Shown one piece after another: positions 57,885 through 64,000 of a stretch of 64,000 nucleotides of DNA (positions are counted from its first letter, which is position 1; each line of letters begins with the position of its first letter). The notes under the pieces were generated by a model, which saw only the letters and a program-made list of their open reading frames with translations, ran no database searches and was not told the DNA's origin. A program made the position numbers and the translations under genes. Source of the stretch: Caprella mutica (lineage: Eukaryota; Arthropoda; Malacostraca; Amphipoda; Caprellidae); the NCBI GenBank assembly GCA_947561585.1, contig CANNZV010000497.1:299034-363033 (forward strand). Reading direction: 5' to 3'.

Positions 57885-58534
57885 AGAGGAAATATGTATC
57901 CCCTTTCAAATTATGTATTTTGCGTGTATTTTCCTTTATCGACCAAATAAAAACAAGTGTAACTGTTTCATTCAACTACTATTATGTTTTGTTATTACCT
58001 TCGCAGAATGCGGAAAGGTTATTGTTTAATGTTTTCTTTGCCTATTTATTACAAGAATATCCTATATTTTCCGTTTTTTCTCGCTCCAATTACTGATGAC
58101 AAAGGGTTACCGTTAACTCCGTTATCAAGTACATGTCACAGTGTGTTGGTTGTTCCAGCAGTGCTGGTGAATTTGTAATAGACTGCATGACCCATTGCTC
58201 AAAATCTCAATAGCTAGCTATATATTGTATTTCTTTCCTAGGTAGAGTAGCTAGGTCATATCCTATTGCTTCCTCCAATGTTTTACCTTCTTTTTTAAAG
58301 TTTTTATATAAATGTATTAGCTATGTAAAGTTTTGCTTTGCTCTGACATATTCTGAAGTTACTTGAGTGCATAATTTAAGTGAGAGGCAGGCGTATGTAC
58401 TAGCTATACCAAATATCCTATGTACATTAATCTAGTTACTTCTTATCTATTTGTATTTAGTTGTAGCTAGCTAGTACTTCAATCAGCGTTCAGACTGTGT
58501 ATATAGTAAAGTGTTTGTACTCCAATCTCCAGGC
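57885..58534. other. Downstream AT-rich region
   Basis: ATTACCTTCGCAGAATGCGG at 57993-58012 resembles the inverted sequence near 23636. The 64-codon frame over it is unrecognised. Confidence 0.45.
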
Positions 58535-58662
58535 GGGATAAAGTACGAGTTATTGGGCTGTTACACATTTACGATCATATGAAAGGTAAATTAAGATAAT
58601 TATGACTGTTTTTCTTATGATCGGCAATGTGGCACTGTCCGATAACTCTTACATTGTCCTAA
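58535..58662. mobile_element. MITE family A, diverged
   Basis: Left GGGATAAAGTACGAGTTATT, right GATAACTCTTACATTGTCCTA; inner arms GATCATATGA and TTATGATCGG. Confidence 0.75.
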
Positions 58663-58825
58663 TAGTGACCAGTGAGTTTTTACCAACTCTTCCCTTTAAA
58701 GTATTTCTATCTGGTGACAGTCAGTACAAAGTAACAAGAGAAGTGGACAGATGACAATAAATACTCTCCTTAGTTAGACAGGCGCCATTACAACTAATCA
58801 TTTTAACAACTTGTTATTAGAGCAA

Positions 58826-59110
58826 TAGTGAGTAGATCACTGTGATCAATATACTTGTCATAGATCACTGTGATCAATATACATGTCATAGATCACTGAT
58901 CTGTGCATTAGCTTTAGATCACATATAGTAGGTCACTGTGATATACAGTATACATGTCATAGATCACTGATGTATGTGCTGGTTATAGATCACTGATCTA
59001 TGTACTGACTATAGATCTACATATACGTCATACATCAGGGATTTATATTCTGATCTCCCATCTGGTATAGATCACTGATCTACATACTGGTATAGATCAC
59101 TATATTCTAC
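58826..59110. repeat. Irregular repeats of TAGATCACTGTGATC
   Basis: Eight or more short related units (ATAGATCACTGATCTATGT and similar), many self-complementary, with uneven spacing. Confidence 0.75.
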
Positions 59111-59925
59111 ATAATGGTAATTATTGTGTATTTTACACGTATAATATATCACCAATTACTTCATAATTTACCAAACGAGTGAAATCTAAAATTATAACTT
59201 TCACACCCCCTGACAATAATAGTTAAAATATTTTCTATATTTTCTGTTCACATTGTGCAGTTTTTCCTAGCACATACTTTTAGTAACTATTTTTAAGTAA
59301 ATTACTCAAAGTTAAATACTTTAGTTGAATATGATAATAATTATTATGCAAAGTTATTCATTAGAACTAATTAATTTGTGACGAGTTCTATATAGTGAAT
59401 TTCTATCTCAATATTGAACGTTTATTGCATTTATGTTTTTATACGACTGAGTTAGTAGGTAACTGTGTCTAATAACTCTCAACTCCCTAGTTAGTTTATC
59501 CGTTGCTATACCATGTTAATACCAAACCGTGTGTTCATTCCATACATTCCCCTGTATTATAAAACATGTGTACTTTATAATACATGTAATGTACTATAAA
59601 ACATGTCTACTTAGTCCAAAGTCATATGTGTAGCTTTTTAAATGCTTAGCACATGCAAACGTCAACATGTCTACTTTTTTAACATGTATCGCCTCTGGTT
59701 GTCATGTATCCACTTGTTGACTTCATTTTCTAAATCCATTTCGGGGTAACAATAACATTTCTTTTTTCCAAAGTAGTATAAATAGTGTTATCCATTGCCA
59801 ACGTTTCACTTCAAAATATTTACTTGGCTTTATTACAAGCTATGTCTTAGCTTTAATTAAATTTTATATAGTGAATGTAAACAGCTGTTATGTTTTGTAT
59901 TTACCGTATTCAATTACTAACAGCC
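59111..59925. other. Downstream AT-rich region
   Basis: No feature supported. Confidence 0.5.
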
Positions 59926-60106
59926 TAGGGTAAGTTCCGAGTTATCGCGAACGGTTCCACATTTTCGATCAAATATGAAAAAAAGCCTAAAATAATCAGT
60001 AGCTAGCTATTATTCTAGTTCAATTCCATGGTTGACAATGAAAGTATCAAATACTTCTTGAATGCTCGAAAATGTGAAACCATCCGATAACTCAGAATTT
60101 ACACTA
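59926..60106. mobile_element. MITE family A
   Basis: Left TAGGGTAAGTTCCGAGTTAT, right GATAACTCAGAATTTACACTA; inner arms CCACATTTTCGATCA and CTCGAAAATGTG. Confidence 0.82.
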
Positions 60107-60329
60107 ACTTAGCTTCAATCACTATAGCAATCATTTAAATACTATTTTACCTGGATTAATCTATAAACTTTCCAATTTTACACAGGTAAAACTTAATGAC
60201 ATTATTTTGTCACTTTCAAATTCTTTTTAAAACATTTAGTAAATTCCTAGTTCACGTTCCTATTTCATTTAGGGACGTGAAGTAGGAATTTACCGAACAT
60301 TTGTACAATAATGCTGATCACCATGTAAC

Positions 60330-60428
60330 ACTAAGGGTATATACTGTATAGCTAAGTGGTTATATGCATATACCACTAAGGATGTATAGCTAAGTGGTTA
60401 TATGCATTTAACACTAATGGTATATAAG
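60330..60428. repeat. Short direct repeats, about 45 bp
   Basis: GTATAGCTAAGTGGTTATATGC-like units with ACCACTAA/ACACTAA occur two to three times, just left of the mariner relic. Confidence 0.7.
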
Positions 60429-61616
60429 TGGTCGCCATAAATACTGTTACAATAAAAAAATCAAATATATTTACACAATTGCATTTTTTTTATTCACAAC
60501 AAGCTTAAATATAGTCAATAATATAGATCAATTTTATTTTCACAAAGTTATACTCAAAATGTTTTTCAGTAGCCCTCCTTAGCTACAGCGCGAGTTGCTC
60601 TAGAAAAATTATTGATTGAGGCACGCACCGTATCAATAGATATTTTCTCCCAAGTTTTGATTAATTTTATCTTTAGTGTTTGGATGTTGTGGCTGTTATT
60701 GAGTTGAGGTCCAGTGAGGAGGTAGACCTTTCTTCTTTACTAATTGAGTGATGGGGAATTGTCTCTACTCCACACTTTAGTCACTAGCTATAGCTGTATG
60801 ACTAGTTGCTTCATCTTGCTGCCCATTCGTCATCACTTAAGAGGGATTTCAGATGTGGAATTACTCCCTCCCCCCCCCCCCCATTCTAAAAGGCACTTGA
60901 TGTACAGTTCTATGTTAATTTTATTTCCCTTGTCACAAAAGACCAGAAGTGAGTTTCCTCTTTCTAAAATGGCAGGCCACACCATAACCGAAGATAGATT
61001 TCAGTTCTAAAGACAAATGTCTGTATTGGTAGGAATGGAAACTAATTTTTTTGGGCAACGTGCTTCCGTTCAAAAGATTCAACATTAGTTTGCATCTCTC
61101 CAGTCTCTCCACAATTGTAGCTACCCTTTTAAGTTTGTTCAATCAAGGTGACTTCTCAAGATCATCAGGACAAATCATACTCATTGTTCTCAGTGATATC
61201 TTCTTCTTCACAAGGGGGCTGTCCCTCCTCATGGGCGCTGTCCCTTCTCCCCCTCCCGACCACCGCAGTCTCAGTGATATCTTTGTTTCTTTTGCCCTCG
61301 TCATCAATCTCCTTGGATTACGGCTAATTTTCCCCTCACATTATTTAATATTTTAAGGTTTTTTGAGGTACGATCACTTATTTTGGTTATAGAGGATATT
61401 ACCACAAATTGAACATTTGTTCGTGTCATCAACATTCTGCGTATTTTAAGCAATTTTCGAAGTTCCTTCCAAGTGAAGGTCAATGTATGTATAAGTTTAT
61501 AAGTTCATACATTGTGTAGCTTGTGTTTGTTTATTGGTAGTAATTAAGTTACAATGTCAAATTTATTAGCATTTAAATAGATTTAAAATTTGTAACAGTA
61601 TTTATGCCCCACCCTG
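60425..61616 (-). mobile_element. Decayed mariner-type transposon
   Basis: About 1.19 kb. The right TIR (inverted) is CAGGGTGGGGCATAAATACT then GTTACA, followed by TA; the left end GTGGTCGCCATAAATACTGT then TACA has lost its first bases. The transposase relic is on the minus strand. Confidence 0.85.
60566..61350 (-). pseudogene. Mariner-type transposase pseudogene
   Basis: The best preserved part is the C-terminus: LNNSHNIQTLKIKLIKTWEK then ISIDTVRASINNFSRATRAV and AKEGY-stop, a close fit to the end of mariner transposases (EWxxIPxxTVRAxIDxFxxRLRAxIxAxGGHxE type). VMVWPAILERGKLTS further upstream fits the block after the first catalytic Asp. Frameshifts and stops break the rest. The 69-codon minus frame at 60933-61142 and the 88-codon plus frame at 60744-61010 are not genes. 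Confidence 0.78.
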
Positions 61617-61631
61617 TACTTATAACACTAT

Positions 61632-62586
61632 AGGTTATACGAGTGGCTATATGCTATCCCATTGGTTATACAAGTGGTTATATGCTAACCATTGGTTATA
61701 CAAGTGGCTATATGCTATCTATTGGTTATACAAGTGGTTATATGCTAACCATTGGTTATACAAGTGGTTATATGCTAACCATTGGTTATACAAGTGGTTA
61801 TATGCTAACCATTGGTTATACAAGTGGTTATATGCTAACCATTGGTTATACAAGTGGTTATATGCTATCCCATTGGTTATACAAGTGGTTATGTGCTATC
61901 CCATTGGTTATACAAGTGGTTATATGCTATCCCATTGGTTATACAAGTGGTTATATGCTAACCATTGGTTATACAAGTGGTTATATGCTATCCCATTGGT
62001 TATACAAGTGGTTATGTGCTATCCCATTGGTTATACAAGTGGTTATGTGCTAACCATTGGTTATACAAGTGGTTATATGCTATCCCATTGGTTATACAAG
62101 TGGTTATGTGCTATCCCATTGGTTATACAAGTGGTTATATGCTAACCATTGGTTATACAAGTGGTTATATGCTATCCCATTGGTTATACAAGTGGTTATA
62201 TGCTATCCCATTGGTTATACAAGTGGTTATATGCTAACCATTGGTTATACAAGTGGTTATATGCTATCCCATTGGTTATACAAGTGGTTATGTGCTATCC
62301 CATTGGTTATACAAGTGGTTATATGCTAACCATTGGTTATACAAGTGGTTATATGCTATCCCATTGGTTATACAAGTGGTTATGTGCTATCCCATTGGTT
62401 ATACAAGTGGTTATGTGCTAACCATTGGTTATACAAGTGGTTATATGCTATCCCATTGGTTATACAAGTGGTTATATGCTATCCCATTGGTTATACAAGT
62501 GGTTATGTGCTATCCCATTGGTTATACAAGTGGTTATGTGCTATCCCATTGGTTATACAAGTGGCTATATACTATCCCATCGGTTT
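61632..62586. repeat. Minisatellite, 30/31-bp unit with 92-bp higher-order period
   Basis: Unit TTATACAAGTGGTTATATGC then TATCCCATTGG (31 bp) or TAACCATTGG (30 bp). Left part is mostly 30-bp units; from about 61860 the pattern 31+31+30 repeats every 92 bp. Overlapping Tyr/Trp/Leu-rich frames are artefacts. It lies 15 bp past the mariner relic. Confidence 0.97.
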
Positions 62587-62864
62587 TCCCCCAAAAGTAA
62601 CTAGCTAACATGTTGTATTATACTGTACGGTCTCTACTGGTAATATTTTTCATTATACAAAGTATCTGAGTATTTGGAAGTGTCTTTTATTTGCCTCTAT
62701 GTTCTATCTAGAGTTTTCCTTACTAGCATATTTTCATCAGCATACTAATTACTAACGAGCTTCTGTTAACACATTTCCATATATTATTCTATCTATTTGT
62801 TCTGAACTGTTGACTAACAAGATGTATTTCTCAAATGTGGAACCTCTAAATAACTTGACAACTA

Positions 62865-62962
62865 TTAGGGCAAGTTCCAAATTATCAGACAGCTCCATAT
62901 TTCCACCACTCATTTTATGATCGAAAATGTGAAACCGTTGGATAACTCGGAACTTACCCTAC
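62865..62962. mobile_element. MITE family A, compact copy
   Basis: Left TAGGGCAAGTTCCAAATTAT, right GATAACTCGGAACTTACCCTA, about 98 bp with little loop. Confidence 0.85.
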
Positions 62963-63094
62963 CACATTCTTCACATTAGACACTTTTTCCATCTCAATTC
63001 ACACTTTGCAACATCTGCAACATAAAGTCCATGTCTTCAATACAGTCTTACTTACCACATAGTTCATACTAGCTACATAATTCTACATAGCGTT

Positions 63095-63470
63095 AAGCAT
63101 CGAGGACACGGGGCTAGTTTACTCGCTACAAGCAGGCGAGTTTACAATCTGCTAGTTATATCACCCCATGTCATCATATTGGCTAGTGAACTAGCAACTG
63201 GTAAAAGAGCTGCGAGAAAGTTGATCATGTTCAATTTCTCTGGCGAGGTAGCTTCTAAACTCACCCAGTGTCATCGTAGTTGCTAGGAAACTAGCAGCGA
63301 GTTACTTTTTCTCAGTGTTGCTAGAGATGGTTTCCACTCGCTGTCTAGTTGGCTTCTGGGCGAGAGCGAGTACAGATCATCCTCACTATCTCACTCGCTT
63401 ACTCGCCAGCTTGTTAGCTCGCTAACTAGCAGCGAGTTAACAAGCCTAGTGTCATCGAGGCTTGACCACA
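63095..63470. mobile_element. Foldback element rich in ACTCGC/GCGAGT
   Basis: Diverged inverted ends: AAGCATCGAGGACACGGGGC then TAGTTTACTCGCT, and (inverted) AAGCCTCGATGACACTAGGC then TTGTTAACTCGCT. The interior has many ACTCGC/GCGAGT and CTAGCA/TGCTAG motifs. No ORF. Confidence 0.72.
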
Positions 63471-63660
63471 TACTGTCTAATCTTTACTTATTCATTTTAT
63501 TCACCTCCTTTCGTCACTTACGTACAAAGACATTTTACTCCTAATAAACTGTTAATATTGTGAATTCTCTAACCTTAAATAACGACTCACTAATTGATGT
63601 GCTGTGATACAATAAATATAATGAATATAAAGACTAACTACCCTCCAAATATTTTGTCCA
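63471..63660. other. Spacer
   Basis: No feature supported. Confidence 0.5.
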
Positions 63661-64000
63661 CATCACCAATCACTCACTCATCACTCACACTCGTACCTCA
63701 TCACTCACACTCCTGCCTCATCACTCACAATTTTACCTCATCACTCACACTCTTACCTCATCTCATCACTGACACTCATACCTCATCATTCACCACTCAC
63801 TCCTCATCACTCACACTCCTACCTCATCACTCACACTCCTACCTCATCACTCACACTCCTACCTCATCACTCACACTCCTACCTCATCACTCACACTCCT
63901 ACCTCATCACTCACACTCCTACCTCATCACTCACACTCCTACCTCATCACTCACACTCCTACCTCATCACTCACACTCATACCTCATCACTCACACTCAT
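63661..64000. repeat. Minisatellite, 20-bp unit, running off the right edge
   Basis: Unit CACTCACACTCCTACCTCAT, irregular at the left and homogeneous from about 63800. It continues beyond the window. Confidence 0.96.

Noticed and set aside
61643..62608. Series of overlapping Tyr/Trp/Leu-rich ORFs
   Set aside because: Frames of the 30/31-bp array that shift every unit; repeated starts at 92-bp steps reflect the repeat, not genes.
55765..64000. Search for DH/PH exons of a full FARP gene downstream
   Set aside because: No segment translates to a RhoGEF or PH motif, and exon 10 ends with a stop followed by a poly(A) signal.

Overview
This is a eukaryotic, animal-type window. It holds one large intron-rich gene on the + strand, set in AT-rich DNA packed with tandem repeats, foldback elements (MITEs) and decayed DNA transposons. 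Decayed Tc1/mariner, hAT-like, piggyBac-like and Helitron-like pieces together with a metazoan FERM protein point to an invertebrate, most likely an arthropod (insect is my guess). I cannot name the species. Nothing looks bacterial or viral, and no tRNA or rRNA gene was recognised.

The gene can be built from ten coding exons between 12027 and 55764. All nine introns have GT-AG borders and every splice phase joins cleanly. The sum is 6678 nt, or 2225 residues plus a stop. The first 90 residues are His/Gln/Pro-rich. Residues about 92-381 form a FERM domain and about 388-419 a FERM-adjacent (FA) segment, closest in recalled motifs to the FARP1/FARP2/FRMD7 (nematode frm-3) group. One 5.3-kb last exon then encodes about 1770 low-complexity Ser/Asp/Glu/Pro-rich residues. 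There is no RhoGEF (DH) or PH domain in the window, so this looks like a FERM-FA scaffold rather than an exchange factor. A poly(A) signal lies 88 nt past the stop.

Layout: 1-12026 is upstream DNA with five tandem arrays and several MITEs. 12027-12353 is exon 1. 12354-31998 is a 19.6-kb first intron with two minisatellites, a Tc1-like transposase relic, a mariner relic, hAT-type MITEs and a Helitron-like 3' end. 31999-32136 is exon 2. Intron 2 holds a nested TIR-bounded insertion of about 5.3 kb (32332-37665), sitting inside a MITE and carrying an array of hairpin-rich ~243-bp units. 39191-50023 holds exons 3-9, with 21-bp minisatellites filling introns 5 and 8. 50459-55764 is the last exon. 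55765-64000 is downstream DNA with MITEs, a second mariner relic, a higher-order minisatellite and a 20-bp array running off the end.

Most long open frames are artefacts of tandem repeats with periods divisible by three. The most unusual signal is the hairpin array at about 32671-34838. Its copies keep several stems, and at least one stem shows a matched two-sided base change.
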